Source of the DNA: Shewanella sp. Choline-02u-19
GTDB lineage: Bacteria; Pseudomonadota; Gammaproteobacteria; Enterobacterales; Shewanellaceae
Assembly: GCF_002836205.1 (NCBI RefSeq)
Contig: NZ_PJBE01000013.1
Location: forward strand, 3,521,645-3,585,644
DNA length: 64,000 bases
Direction: 5' to 3'
A program made the translations under genes and the position numbers. Shown piece after piece: positions 1-9,761 of the stretch. How positions within the stretch are numbered: the stretch's first letter is position 1; every line of letters begins with the position of its first letter. The notes beneath the pieces are model-generated. The model was not told where the DNA came from. It did not search any database and saw nothing but the letters and a program-made list of their open reading frames with translations.

Positions 1-1
1 A

Positions 2-1402
2 GAATCAGCACCAGAGGCGTTAATCTCTGGGCTACCTCAATATGATGAATCGGTGCCTAAGGCTCGCTTATACGGTCGCTATCTCACCCACATTTGGGTC
101 TGGATAGAAACACTCAGCTTTGATATCCAAGATTCCATGTGCGGCTTTAGAGTTTACCCGTTAGCCGAGACTGAAAAACTGTTTCTAACTCATGCTCTTG
201 GCGAGCGAATGGACTTTGATATAGAAGTGCTAGTGCGCCTGTATTGGCAAGGCGTACCCGTTATTCATATTCCTACCCGTGTTATCTACCCCGAAGATGG
301 CATTAGCCACTTTCAAGGGTTCAAAGATAATGCGCGTATCTCTCTCATGCACAGCAAACTGTTTTTCAGCATGCTACTGCAGCAACCTAAGCGCTTGTGG
401 AACAAATTCAGCCAAGGTAAACAAAACCAACACTGGTCCACTATGCAGGAGCGCGGCAGCTACTGGGGCATTAAATTGATAGCTGAAAGCTATCGTTACG
501 GTGGTCACTGGTTATGCCGTGCCATTATGTACCCCGTTATCTGCTACTTCTTTGCCACTGGATCCACGGCCAGATCAGCATCACAGCAGTTTTTAAGCCA
601 AATTAAAGCGACTCAGCCCAACCATCCTTTGCTTAATGACAAACTCAGCTGGCGTGACAGCCTCAAGCACTTTTTTGCCTTTGGTCATGCAGCGCTTGAC
701 CGCATCGATGCCTGGTGTGACCGCATCAAACTCGCCGAAGTCGACTTTCCCAATAGACAACTCTTAACAGAACAACTGGAAACTGGCAAAGGGGCTGTTT
801 TACTGGTTTCCCATCTAGGTAATCTAGAGCTTTGCCGCGCAATATCGATCCACCAGCGCAAAGTGAAAGTGAATGTCATGGTCTTAACCGAGCACGCCGA
901 AAACTTTAACCGTGTATTGCAGCAACTCAACCCAGATAGCGCATTAAACCTCATTCAAGTGACCGAGCTTGGGCCAAGCACTTCTATCTTGTTACAGCAA
1001 AAAATCGATGAAGGTGAATTGGTGGTTATCGCCGGAGATAGAACCTCCTCGCAAACGGCTGGCCGTGTTATCTACAAGCCCTTTTTGGGTCAAGATGCAC
1101 CATTCCCTCAAGGACCCTTTATCCTTGCAGGCTTATTAGATTGTCCAGTGTTTACCATGTTCTGCTTACGTGAAGAGGGTCGTTACCACGTTCACCTCAG
1201 CCATTTTGCTAACAGCCTGAAAGGCCCACGAGCAGGCAGAACTGAACGACTCGACAATGCAGTACAAGATTTTAGCCAGCGCCTTGAATACTTTGCGCTG
1301 CGCCAACCACTTCAATGGTTTAATTTTTATGATTTTTGGCACAAGGATGAAAATATCCAACGTACCAATGTTCAAGGCAGTAAAGGACAACAACACAAAT
1401 GA
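2..1402 (+). CDS. Glycosyltransferase/acyltransferase fusion of an aryl-polyene cluster (5' end missing)
   Basis: The reading frame is open to the left edge, so the start lies outside the window; the first in-frame GTG at 53 is not a credible start. The visible N-terminal part resembles the end of a family-2 glycosyltransferase. After about residue 190 comes an LpxL-like acyltransferase domain with an H-x4-E active-site motif (SHLGNLE). This two-domain architecture matches ApeJ of aryl-polyene (APE) clusters, where it is thought to help attach the polyene to a glycolipid-like anchor. The stop overlaps the next start by 4 bases, so translation is probably coupled. The role is inferred from family and neighbours. 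Confidence 0.85.
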   Translation, partial: ESAPEALISGLPQYDESVPKARLYGRYLTHIWVWIETLSFDIQDSMCGFRVYPLAETEKLFLTHALGERMDFDIEVLVRLYWQGVPVIHIPTRVIYPEDGISHFQGFKDNARISLMHSKLFFSMLLQQPKRLWNKFSQGKQNQHWSTMQERGSYWGIKLIAESYRYGGHWLCRAIMYPVICYFFATGSTARSASQQFLSQIKATQPNHPLLNDKLSWRDSLKHFFAFGHAALDRIDAWCDRIKLAEVDFPNRQLLTEQLETGKGAVLLVSHLGNLELCRAISIHQRKVKVNVMVLTEHAENFNRVLQQLNPDSALNLIQVTELGPSTSILLQQKIDEGELVVIAGDRTSSQTAGRVIYKPFLGQDAPFPQGPFILAGLLDCPVFTMFCLREEGRYHVHLSHFANSLKGPRAGRTERLDNAVQDFSQRLEYFALRQPLQWFNFYDFWHKDENIQRTNVQGSKGQQHK

Positions 1403-2958
1403 CCCACGCTAATTCCCTAAACATCAAGCAACAAACCGTTGAGTTTGGCTACCGTAGTTTGTCTCTTGAAGACGTTGTAGCAATTTCAAAAGGGGCAACC
1501 GCACAGTTAAAGCAGACCGAAGAATACCGAGCCTATATTCAAAAAGGTGCATTATTTATCGATAGTTTGCTCAAAGAAGAAGGCGTGGTTTATGGCGTTA
1601 CCACGGGTTACGGCGACTCCTGCACTGTCACCGTCGGCCTCGATCTTGTTCATGAGTTACCACTGCATTTGACCCGTTTTCATGGCTGCGGGCTTGGCGA
1701 TATTCTATCAGTGGCACAAACACGGGCGGTAATGGCTTGTCGCTTAAGCTCTCTCGCCTATGGTAAATCTGGCGTCAGCTTTGAACTACTCGAACGCATT
1801 GAGACACTGCTGAACCTCAATATTACTCCGGTGATCCCTGAAGAAGGTTCCGTCGGTGCCAGTGGTGATTTAACGCCCTTGTCTTACCTTGCGGCCGTAC
1901 TCATTGGTGAGCGTGATGTCATGTATCAAGGTGAGCGACGCCCGACGAGCGACGTTTATAAACAACTGAATATTATCCCGTTGACGCTGCGCCCTAAAGA
2001 GGGACTCGCGCTAATGAATGGTACTGCGGTGATGACAGCACTGGCTTGTTTAGCCTTTGATCGCGCTCAATATATGGCTCGATTATCAAGCCGCATTACA
2101 GCGATGGCCTCACTGACGTTAAAAGGAAATTCGAACCACTTCGATGAGATCCTGTTTGCCGCCAAGCCGCACCCGGGTCAAAATCAAATTGCCGCGTGGA
2201 TCCGTGAGGACTTAAATCATCACACTCACCCGCGTAACTCTGACAGATTGCAAGACAGATACTCAATACGCTGCGCACCACATGTGATTGGTGTACTGCA
2301 AGATGCGCTGCCCTTTATGCGCCAGTTTATCGAAACCGAGCTTAACAGCGCTAACGATAATCCTATTGTGGATGCCGAAGGTGAGCATATCCTTCACGGC
2401 GGGCACTTCTATGGCGGCCATATCGCATTCGCGATGGACTCGATGAAAATTGCCGTGGCCAACATTGCCGACTTAATTGACCGCCAGATGGCGTTAGTGA
2501 TGGATCAAAAGTTTAATAATGGTCTGCCCGCTAACCTTTCAGCGGCAATGGGTAAGCGTAAAGCCATCAATCACGGCTTTAAAGCCGTACAGATTGGCGT
2601 GTCTGCATGGACTGCTGAAGCACTAAAAAATACCATGCCTGCCAGTGTGTTTTCACGCTCTACCGAATGCCATAATCAAGATAAAGTCAGCATGGGCACC
2701 ATTTCGGCGCGTGATTGTATGCGAGTGTTACAACTTACAGAACAAGTCGCGGCCGCAGCTTTGTTGGCCATGTCTCAAGGTATTCGGTTGCGTATCATGC
2801 AACAAGAGCTAGCGCCAAGCTCTATCACGCCATCACTGGCTAAGACGTTGGCGCAAGTCGAAGCCGATTTTGAACTGCTCACCGAAGACAGACCATTGGA
2901 GCAAGCACTCCGTGCTACCGTCGACAAGATCCAAAGTGGCGATTGGGAAGTATGTTAG
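1399..2958 (+). CDS. Aromatic amino acid ammonia-lyase (HAL/PAL/TAL family, MIO enzyme)
   Basis: This 519-residue protein is a member of the histidine/phenylalanine/tyrosine ammonia-lyase family, near the usual 510-560 residues. The Ala-Ser-Gly triad that cyclises to the MIO cofactor is at 154-156 within GSVGASGDLTPLSY, and the catalytic Tyr is in VYGVTTGYG near residue 65. The substrate-selecting pair reads Phe94-His95 by eye alignment, unlike the Ser-His typical of HAL or His-Leu of Rhodobacter TAL. In APE and flexirubin clusters such an enzyme makes the aryl acid starter from an aromatic amino acid. There is no hut gene nearby, which argues against histidine degradation. It overlaps both the upstream gene (4 bases) and, closely, the downstream thioesterase. 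Confidence 0.9.
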   Translation: MTHANSLNIKQQTVEFGYRSLSLEDVVAISKGATAQLKQTEEYRAYIQKGALFIDSLLKEEGVVYGVTTGYGDSCTVTVGLDLVHELPLHLTRFHGCGLGDILSVAQTRAVMACRLSSLAYGKSGVSFELLERIETLLNLNITPVIPEEGSVGASGDLTPLSYLAAVLIGERDVMYQGERRPTSDVYKQLNIIPLTLRPKEGLALMNGTAVMTALACLAFDRAQYMARLSSRITAMASLTLKGNSNHFDEILFAAKPHPGQNQIAAWIREDLNHHTHPRNSDRLQDRYSIRCAPHVIGVLQDALPFMRQFIETELNSANDNPIVDAEGEHILHGGHFYGGHIAFAMDSMKIAVANIADLIDRQMALVMDQKFNNGLPANLSAAMGKRKAINHGFKAVQIGVSAWTAEALKNTMPASVFSRSTECHNQDKVSMGTISARDCMRVLQLTEQVAAAALLAMSQGIRLRIMQQELAPSSITPSLAKTLAQVEADFELLTEDRPLEQALRATVDKIQSGDWEVC

Positions 2959-2992
2959 TGGGCGTAACCATGCCAACAAGGATAGTGACCTT

Positions 2993-3463
2993 ATGAAAGG
3001 GATTATAAGCACCGAAATTGAAATAGTTATCCCTTTCCATGATGTCGATTCAATGGGCATTACCTGGCATGGAAACTATCTGCGCTATTTTGAAATTGCT
3101 CGCTGCCAGTTACTCGACCTTATCGATTACGGTTACCGAGCAATGCAAGCTTCAGGCTATAGCTGGCCCATTGTCGACTTACAGATCAAGTATGTACAGT
3201 CGAGTACTTTTGAGCAAAAGGTGATCATCAAAGCCGCCATCGTTGAATGGGAGAATCGGTTAAAAATTAATTACCAAGTATTGGATGCTGTCACTAAAAA
3301 ACGCATTACCAAAGGCTATACCATACAAGCGGCGGTTGACATGCAAACGCAAGAGTTGTGCTTTGTTACGCCTGAGGTGTTTCAACATAAAATAGCCAAA
3401 CTTGTCGATGCGAGTGATCAATCAAGCGCTTCGCTGACCCCGACCACAGGCTCAAATAAATGA
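2993..3463 (+). CDS. Hotdog-fold acyl thioesterase (4HBT family, ApeK-like)
   Basis: This 156-residue protein starts at ATG 2993, preceded by AAGG about 11 bases upstream; a longer frame open from 2870 overlaps the lyase gene and adds a tail not seen in the family. The N-terminal motif DVDSMGITWHGNYLRYFE is the signature of 4-hydroxybenzoyl-CoA-type thioesterases, with the catalytic Asp before the loop. It presumably releases or edits polyene intermediates from the acyl carrier protein. The stop overlaps the LolA-like gene by 4 bases. Confidence 0.88.
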   Translation: MKGIISTEIEIVIPFHDVDSMGITWHGNYLRYFEIARCQLLDLIDYGYRAMQASGYSWPIVDLQIKYVQSSTFEQKVIIKAAIVEWENRLKINYQVLDAVTKKRITKGYTIQAAVDMQTQELCFVTPEVFQHKIAKLVDASDQSSASLTPTTGSNK

Positions 3464-4188
3464 CGTTCGCAGGATCTGAGTCGCGCAGCTGCCAGTTTAT
3501 ATTAACCTGTATCCTCTTAATCGGTAATGCCGTGAGTTTTTCGGCTCATAGTGGGACAGATTTTGATGCTTTATTTGCACAAACGGCATCATCGAATGAG
3601 TTAACCCAACTCTCTAAGCAGCTAGCACCAAGCTCACAAGCGAAGGGGTTATTTACTCAGTATCGGCACTTAAAGGTGCTTAAGAAGCCACTGGTCAGTA
3701 AAGGCAGTTTTGTCTTTTCTAAACAGCTCGGCGTGATCTGGCAGCAGCAGTCGCCCTTCAATAGCACCCTAATCTTACAAGCGGGTCGCTTGACTCAAAT
3801 CGACAGTCAAGGGCAAGTCCACATTAGCGATGCACAGCAATCCACCACGGCCAATCAACTGTCGCAATTAATGCCAACCCTGCTTAACGCCTTGCTCAGT
3901 GGTGATCTACACACGCTCGAGCAACATTTTCAATTGAGCTTACAAAGCGCCAGCGCCGACAACGAACAATGGCAACTGGGTTTGACGCCAATAGACCCTT
4001 TGGTCAAAAAAGCGATCCCTAGGCTGGTGTTAATGGGTGAGAAACAGATCCAGACCTTGATCCTATTCAGTGACAACCAAGATAGCAGCCGCATCGAATT
4101 TTCGGCGATCAATGAAATGCCGTTAACTGAGCAAGACAAAGCACGTTTTTCTCCCGCACAGGAAGATAGCAGCAGAGAAACCCGATGA
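3460..4188 (+). CDS. LolA-like outer membrane lipoprotein carrier protein (APE cluster)
   Basis: This 242-residue exported protein has a hydrophobic N-terminal segment (about residues 11-29) and a LolA/LolB-type beta-sheet domain, as in the ApeL member of APE clusters. It likely carries the lipidated polyene across the periplasm toward the outer membrane, working with the MMPL exporter encoded directly downstream (4-base overlap). Similarity is at fold and context level; the specific cargo is inferred. Confidence 0.8.
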   Translation: MTFAGSESRSCQFILTCILLIGNAVSFSAHSGTDFDALFAQTASSNELTQLSKQLAPSSQAKGLFTQYRHLKVLKKPLVSKGSFVFSKQLGVIWQQQSPFNSTLILQAGRLTQIDSQGQVHISDAQQSTTANQLSQLMPTLLNALLSGDLHTLEQHFQLSLQSASADNEQWQLGLTPIDPLVKKAIPRLVLMGEKQIQTLILFSDNQDSSRIEFSAINEMPLTEQDKARFSPAQEDSSRETR

Positions 4189-6602
4189 GCACAACATCTC
4201 CTCTAGCCGTATTTAGCGTGTTAGCCACGCTCAGCCCAAGTAAAAAGTTACTGGTCTGGCTGACATTGGTATTTTTCACGTTAACACTGGGGTTTTTGCA
4301 ATGGCAATCTGGCGCCAAGATCCAGACTGATATTTTGGCTATGCTGCCTAAAGTAAGTGAAAAACCACTTGAGCAACGTGCCATTGCTCAAGTTGAACAG
4401 CAGTTAGCCAATCGACTCTATATCGGGGTTATTAGTGCTGATAAAAACCAAGCAGTGAGCGCTGCATCTGCACTCATGCAGCAGTTAAAATCAAATAGCA
4501 CCGCGGTGTTCACTGACATCAGTAGCGCTGACATTTCGCAAGCCGAAGCCTTAAACGCCTTTTACTTTCCGTACCGATTCAACCTACTGACCGATAAACA
4601 ACAACAGCAACTCACACAAAATCAGTGGCCACAGCTAACTCAAGCGAGTTTACAGAAACTCTATAGCGCCTTTGGTTACGCCAATAGCGCCTTGATAAGT
4701 CATGACCCGCTGTTGCTCTACCCCGATAACTTACTCGCACTGGCCCCTAAACAAGCGTTAAGTGTAGAGAACGCTGTGCTCGTGACTCGCCTACCCAGTA
4801 ATGATGCTAAAGCTACGCCACGCTATGTCGCTATCGTGATGGCAAAAGGGTTACAAAGCGTCTTTAGTCCTAATGCTCAACAATCACAGCTGAGCGCACT
4901 CAATACTGCACAGCGGGCGGTCAGTGCCGAATTTGCTGCGGTTGATTTTATACACGCAGGCGCGCTTTTTCATGCCGCGGCAGCCACTGACAATGCAAAA
5001 AAAGAGGTCTCAAGCATTGGCCTCATCTCGCTTATCGGGGTTATCGCCTTAGTCTGGTTTGCCTTTCGTTCCATCATGCCGTTAATGATTGCTGTCATTA
5101 CGTTAAGCTGCAGCCTGCTTTTTGCCGTCGTACTCACGCTTGTGGTATTTGGCGAGTTGCATTTACTGACCCTAGTATTTGGCACCAGCCTTATTGGCAT
5201 CGCCATTGATTACTGCTTTCACTTTTACTGCGAACGATTAAATCATCCTCAGCAAGATGCTAACCGGACTTCATTAGCCATTCTGCCAGCGATTTCATTA
5301 GCCTTAGTCACCAGTATTATCGCCTATGGCTCACTGGGGCTAGCGCCTTTCCCTGGGATGCAACAAGTCGCCATATTTTGCGCTGCGGGTCTAATAGGGG
5401 CTTATTTAACCTTGGTGTTTGCCTACCCTAAATTGGCGGGTGCAAAACTAAATGACGGCCAACGCCTGCTTGAGTTTGCTGATACATACCAAGGTTTTAT
5501 GCTTAAGCGCGCCATACCATCATCGCGATTATCAACAGTAATCCTGTTACTTAGCACGGTAGCTTTTATCGGTGTCGGGCTCTCGCAGCTTAAGAGCGAT
5601 GATGATATTCGTCAATTACAACACACACCCGCAGCCATTCAGCAGCAAGAAGACACGCTACGCACCGTACTCAGTGGCGGAACGGATAATCAGTTTCTGC
5701 TGGTATCTGGACAAACTGAAGAACAAGTAAAGCAAGCGCTTGAGCAACTCGAACCTATTCTCGAGACGGCACAACAACAGCAATTACTTGGCAATCACTT
5801 TAGCTTGAGTAAATTTCTGCCCAGTGATAAAACACAAGCAAGCAACTACCAGTTACAGCAGCAAATTTATCAGCAACATTTAGTCGAAATCCTTAACCGT
5901 TTGGGGATCGAAGACAGCATTAAACAGCCGTTAGCGGATGAGTTTACTGCGGCAAAAAACCGCTATATTCATGTCGAAGACTTCCTACAATCTCCCGCAG
6001 GGCAGCAGTTAAGCTCTATGTGGCTAATGCCGCAACAAGACTCTGACTACGCATCCATTGTATTACTCGGTGGCATTAAACAACTCGACACATTGTCAGC
6101 CCTGTTTAGCGACAATCCCAACGTTGATTTAGTGGATAAGGTGGGCGACATATCCAAAGTAATGGGCCACTATCGTCAACTAACACTGGCACTGCTGGTC
6201 ATCGCATTGATCACTGCCGTAAGCATATTCACCTTTAGATTCGGTGTAAAACTTGCTTCAATAGTGGTGAGCGTACCCGGATTTGCTGCGATATTAACCT
6301 TATCGACCTTGGGGATAATGCACGCGCCATTGACTCTGTTTCATGCGTTGGCGCTGATTTTAGTGTTTGGGATTGGCATTGACTACAGCCTGTTTTTTGC
6401 TGAAGCGAATCAAAAGACACGCGGGGTGATGATGGCTGTACTCATGTCAGCGATATCGACACTACTCGCTTTTGGTTTACTTGCATTTAGCCAAACCCCA
6501 GCCATTAGCGCATTTGGTTTGACCCTATTGATAGGCATTAGCTTTACCTTTTTACTGTCGCCATTTATTCAAATTTACACAAGGAAACCATCTCAATGTT
6601 AA
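4185..6602 (+). CDS. MMPL/RND-family exporter of the aryl-polyene cluster
   Basis: This 805-residue inner membrane protein has the two-fold MMPL layout: an N-terminal transmembrane helix, a large periplasmic loop, then a bundle of helices, repeated once. Each half carries the conserved helix with a G-I-D-Y motif (GIAIDYCFHFY near residue 340 and GIGIDYSLFF near 730), whose Asp is the proton-relay residue in this family. It resembles ApeM. It probably extracts the polyene lipid from the inner membrane and hands it to the LolA-like protein encoded upstream. Confidence 0.88.
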   Translation: MSTTSPLAVFSVLATLSPSKKLLVWLTLVFFTLTLGFLQWQSGAKIQTDILAMLPKVSEKPLEQRAIAQVEQQLANRLYIGVISADKNQAVSAASALMQQLKSNSTAVFTDISSADISQAEALNAFYFPYRFNLLTDKQQQQLTQNQWPQLTQASLQKLYSAFGYANSALISHDPLLLYPDNLLALAPKQALSVENAVLVTRLPSNDAKATPRYVAIVMAKGLQSVFSPNAQQSQLSALNTAQRAVSAEFAAVDFIHAGALFHAAAATDNAKKEVSSIGLISLIGVIALVWFAFRSIMPLMIAVITLSCSLLFAVVLTLVVFGELHLLTLVFGTSLIGIAIDYCFHFYCERLNHPQQDANRTSLAILPAISLALVTSIIAYGSLGLAPFPGMQQVAIFCAAGLIGAYLTLVFAYPKLAGAKLNDGQRLLEFADTYQGFMLKRAIPSSRLSTVILLLSTVAFIGVGLSQLKSDDDIRQLQHTPAAIQQQEDTLRTVLSGGTDNQFLLVSGQTEEQVKQALEQLEPILETAQQQQLLGNHFSLSKFLPSDKTQASNYQLQQQIYQQHLVEILNRLGIEDSIKQPLADEFTAAKNRYIHVEDFLQSPAGQQLSSMWLMPQQDSDYASIVLLGGIKQLDTLSALFSDNPNVDLVDKVGDISKVMGHYRQLTLALLVIALITAVSIFTFRFGVKLASIVVSVPGFAAILTLSTLGIMHAPLTLFHALALILVFGIGIDYSLFFAEANQKTRGVMMAVLMSAISTLLAFGLLAFSQTPAISAFGLTLLIGISFTFLLSPFIQIYTRKPSQC

Positions 6603-7873
6603 GCTCCAATGCACATCAGAACACGATAACTCAAGATGTTGAAAAGAGTCGTGTTGAAGACGTCGATGTTGCCATCATAGGCGCGGGCCCATCAGGGAGT
6701 ATTGCGGCAAGTTTACTGCATGCTCAGGGCAAACGCGTTCTGGTGCTAGAGAAGCAGCATTTTCCGCGTTTTTCAATTGGAGAAAGCCTACTCCCTTGCT
6801 GCATGCAAGTGATTGCTGAAGCCAATATGCTCGACGCTGTTAACGCGGCGGGCTTTCAATATAAAAATGGTGCAGCGTTTAGATGTCGCGATCAATACAC
6901 CAGCTTCGACTTTAATGACAAGTTCACCCCGGGCCCAGGGACAACTTTTCAAGTTGAACGCGCTCAGTTCGACAAACTGCTGGCAGACGAAGCCACTAAG
7001 CAGGGGGTAGAGATCCGCTATGGCCAGTCAGTAGAGTCGGTAAACCTTGACTCAGTACCTGAACTAACGGTACAAAATGAAGCCGGCGAAACCTACACCG
7101 TTAATGCAAAGTTCATTCTGGATGCCAGTGGTTTTAGCCGAGTGTTACCCCGATTACTCGACTTAGAAAAACCATCACACTTACCCACGCGTACTGCCGT
7201 TTTCAACCATATCAACGACAATATTACTTGTCCCGATTTCGACCGTAATAAAATTCTCATCAGTGTTCACCCTGATAATAAAGATATTTGGTACTGGTTA
7301 ATCCCTTTTAGCAATGGCCGTTGCTCAGTTGGTGTTGTGGCAGAGCCACATCAACTCGGTAACTTAGCAGGCAATTTGGACGACGTGCTGCTGCAGATGA
7401 TATCTCTAGAACCTGGGCTTAAAAAATTGCTCGCCAATGCAGAGTTAGTCAATGACTCCGCGCTGCTACAAGGATACTCCGCTAACGTAAAGACCTTAGC
7501 GACTAATAAGTTTGCGCTCTTAGGCAATGCTGGAGAGTTTCTTGATCCGGTCTTTTCATCCGGCGTGACTATCGCAATGCAATCGGCTTCTTTGGCGGCT
7601 AAAGCCCTTATCAAGCAACTCGATGGTGAAGCCATTGATTGGCAGGATGAATACGCTACGCCATTAATGAAAGGCGTTGATACCTTTAGAACATACGTCG
7701 AAGCTTGGTACGACTGCCGCTTTCAAGACGCTATATTTTATAGTGATCCCGACCTCACCATTAAGCAGATGATCTGTTCAATTTTAGCGGGCTATGCTTG
7801 GGATCAAAACAATCCCTTTGTCAGTGAATCAAAAAGACGCCTTAATATGGTTGTAGAAATATGTCGCAGCTAA
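6596..7873 (+). CDS. FAD-dependent oxidoreductase (tryptophan-halogenase-like/geranylgeranyl-reductase fold)
   Basis: This 425-residue flavoprotein has the dinucleotide-binding motif GAGPSGSIAASLL at about residues 29-41 and the second FAD motif LLGNAGEFLDPVFSSGV in the C-terminal half. Such oxidoreductases are regular members of APE and flexirubin clusters and probably modify the aryl head group or the chain; the exact reaction is not known to me. It overlaps the exporter gene by 7 bases and the next gene by 13, so it is embedded in the same transcript. Confidence 0.85.
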   Translation: MLSSNAHQNTITQDVEKSRVEDVDVAIIGAGPSGSIAASLLHAQGKRVLVLEKQHFPRFSIGESLLPCCMQVIAEANMLDAVNAAGFQYKNGAAFRCRDQYTSFDFNDKFTPGPGTTFQVERAQFDKLLADEATKQGVEIRYGQSVESVNLDSVPELTVQNEAGETYTVNAKFILDASGFSRVLPRLLDLEKPSHLPTRTAVFNHINDNITCPDFDRNKILISVHPDNKDIWYWLIPFSNGRCSVGVVAEPHQLGNLAGNLDDVLLQMISLEPGLKKLLANAELVNDSALLQGYSANVKTLATNKFALLGNAGEFLDPVFSSGVTIAMQSASLAAKALIKQLDGEAIDWQDEYATPLMKGVDTFRTYVEAWYDCRFQDAIFYSDPDLTIKQMICSILAGYAWDQNNPFVSESKRRLNMVVEICRS

Positions 7874-8511
7874 CGCATTTTCTTAAAGGCATAAGCTGCT
7901 TTAGCTTGCTGCTGTTAGCGGGTTGCAGCCAAACCTTGCAAAGACAAACCTGCGTTGAACTGCCAAGCAACGTCAGTTACTGTCTGGCGCCGCTCAACGA
8001 CGCCAGCACAATTGAGCCGTCAAAGCCTTTCACTGAGCGTAGCCTGACTCAAAAAACAACCATAAAGACCCAATCAAGTCAGCATGAACTGCTCACTCAA
8101 TTGGAGCTTAATCCGCAGCAGCTGACGTTAGTTGGCTTAGCCCCTTTAGGCCAACCACTATTTACGCTGACTTATGATGGCGATAAGCTTATCAGTGAGC
8201 AAAGCACGTTACTCGGCAATCAATTTAAAGCCGAGTATCTGTTAGCTATTATGCAACTTGTCTATTGGCGTGAAGACAGCCTCAATCGCCATTTACAAAA
8301 TGGCTATATACAGGGCTATAATTGCGATGGTGCGTATTGCCGAAAGCTATTTGCTGCAGTGCCGAGAGGGAGTAGCAAAGAGATGAAGATTAATGCAGAA
8401 GATCCGCAGCCGATTGTCACCATCCGTTATAGTCGGCCTGAACCATGGCAAGCCAAAGTCGAATTGAGGATTGATGCTGCTGATTTCGAGCTCATCATCA
8501 CTCCGTTATAA
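7861..8511 (+). CDS. DUF3261 family lipoprotein (APE cluster)
   Basis: This 216-residue protein begins with a signal peptide ending in a lipobox (LLLAGC), so it should be an acylated lipoprotein. DUF3261 proteins are constant members of APE clusters and are thought to act at the outer membrane in placement of the polyene; no enzymatic motif is visible. It starts inside the end of the flavoprotein gene. Confidence 0.8.
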   Translation: MSQLTHFLKGISCFSLLLLAGCSQTLQRQTCVELPSNVSYCLAPLNDASTIEPSKPFTERSLTQKTTIKTQSSQHELLTQLELNPQQLTLVGLAPLGQPLFTLTYDGDKLISEQSTLLGNQFKAEYLLAIMQLVYWREDSLNRHLQNGYIQGYNCDGAYCRKLFAAVPRGSSKEMKINAEDPQPIVTIRYSRPEPWQAKVELRIDAADFELIITPL

Positions 8512-8531
8512 ATCTATTATGGTGATTTAAA

Positions 8532-9761
8532 GTGAAGTCAAATATCGCAATAGCAATAACCCAAATAGGTTTATGTACCCCGCTAGGTGACACCTCCGCG
8601 TCTGTGCTTAATAATCTCATTACCGCAAATGTCGACGGCATGAGATGGCGCGATGATTTAATGTTTGATCGCCCGGTACTCGTGGGTGAAGTGGCCAGTA
8701 AACTACCGGAGTTGACGACGCAATGGCGACACTTTGATACCCGTAATAATCAGCTCGCCCTAGTTGCTGCCAAGCAAATCGAACAATATGTTATTGCAGC
8801 TAGCACCCAATATGGTGCCAACCGAGTTGCCGTTGTCATTGGCACGAGTACCTCAGGTATCGCCACTGGCGAGCAGGCGTTAGCACATCATCATCAGCAT
8901 GGTGAATTTCCCGCGGGATATGACTATTCACAACAAGAGTTGGGCGACAGCACTCTGTTCTTACAAAGTTACTTTGGGCTAAGCGGACCTTGCTTTACCG
9001 TCTCAACCGCCTGCTCTTCAAGCGCTAAAGCATTTGCCAGCGCACGACGACTGCTCAACGCTGATCTCTGTGACATGGTCATTGTTGGCGGGGTCGACTC
9101 CTTGTGTCAATTGACCCTCAATGGTTTTAACTCATTGGAATCAATATCCAAAGCCCATTGTCAGCCATTCAGTGCTAACCGCGATGGCATTAATATTGGC
9201 GAAGGGGCTGCATTGTTCACCCTAGAGCGAGCAACCGAACGTGATGCTATTGTATTAAGCGGTGTGGGCGAATCCAGCGATGCTTATCATATTTCTGCAC
9301 CACATCCTGAAGGGACTGGCGCGATTATGGCCATGCAATCAGCGTTAAAAATGGCAAGCTTGAATGCAGGGCAGATCAACTACTTAAATCTACATGGCAC
9401 CGCAACACCCAAAAATGACGCTATGGAAAGCCGAGCCGTCACTGCTGTATTCACTAAACAGCTCCCTCCTTGCAGCTCAACCAAACCGTTAACCGGACAT
9501 ACCTTAGGCGCAGCTGGCGCGATTGAAGCAGCCTTTTGCTACCTGTTACTCAGCGATTTAAACGTCGATAATAGACTGCCACCACAAGTATGGGATCAAC
9601 AGCAAGACCCAGATAATCCCTCATTACCTTTGGTGAACTCCGGCGACACAGCGACGATACACCATGTAATGAGCAACTCATTTGCTTTTGGTGGCAGCAA
9701 CGCAAGCCTCATATTCAGCCGCCATACAAAAACCACTGATGAGACTCAACCACATGTTTGA
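8532..9761 (+). CDS. Beta-ketoacyl-ACP synthase (ApeO-like)
   Basis: This is a 409-residue KAS I/II-type condensing enzyme. The full Cys-His-His triad is visible: Cys in STACSSS (about residue 159), His in LHGTAT and His in LTGHTLGAAG, so it should be active rather than a chain-length-factor partner. It starts at GTG 8532, 20 bases after the lipoprotein gene, with only a weak ribosome binding site. It belongs to the KS-DH-KR-KS block typical of APE clusters, where it condenses malonyl-ACP units. Confidence 0.9.
   Translation: MKSNIAIAITQIGLCTPLGDTSASVLNNLITANVDGMRWRDDLMFDRPVLVGEVASKLPELTTQWRHFDTRNNQLALVAAKQIEQYVIAASTQYGANRVAVVIGTSTSGIATGEQALAHHHQHGEFPAGYDYSQQELGDSTLFLQSYFGLSGPCFTVSTACSSSAKAFASARRLLNADLCDMVIVGGVDSLCQLTLNGFNSLESISKAHCQPFSANRDGINIGEGAALFTLERATERDAIVLSGVGESSDAYHISAPHPEGTGAIMAMQSALKMASLNAGQINYLNLHGTATPKNDAMESRAVTAVFTKQLPPCSSTKPLTGHTLGAAGAIEAAFCYLLLSDLNVDNRLPPQVWDQQQDPDNPSLPLVNSGDTATIHHVMSNSFAFGGSNASLIFSRHTKTTDETQPHV

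Noticed and set aside
1399..2958. Histidine ammonia-lyase of a hut pathway
   Set aside because: No hutU, hutI or hutG nearby, the gene is embedded in an APE operon, and the selectivity pair differs from HAL.
2870..2992. Longer N-terminus for the APE thioesterase
   Set aside because: Overlaps the lyase gene and adds residues foreign to the hotdog family; ATG 2993 has a Shine-Dalgarno-like AAGG.
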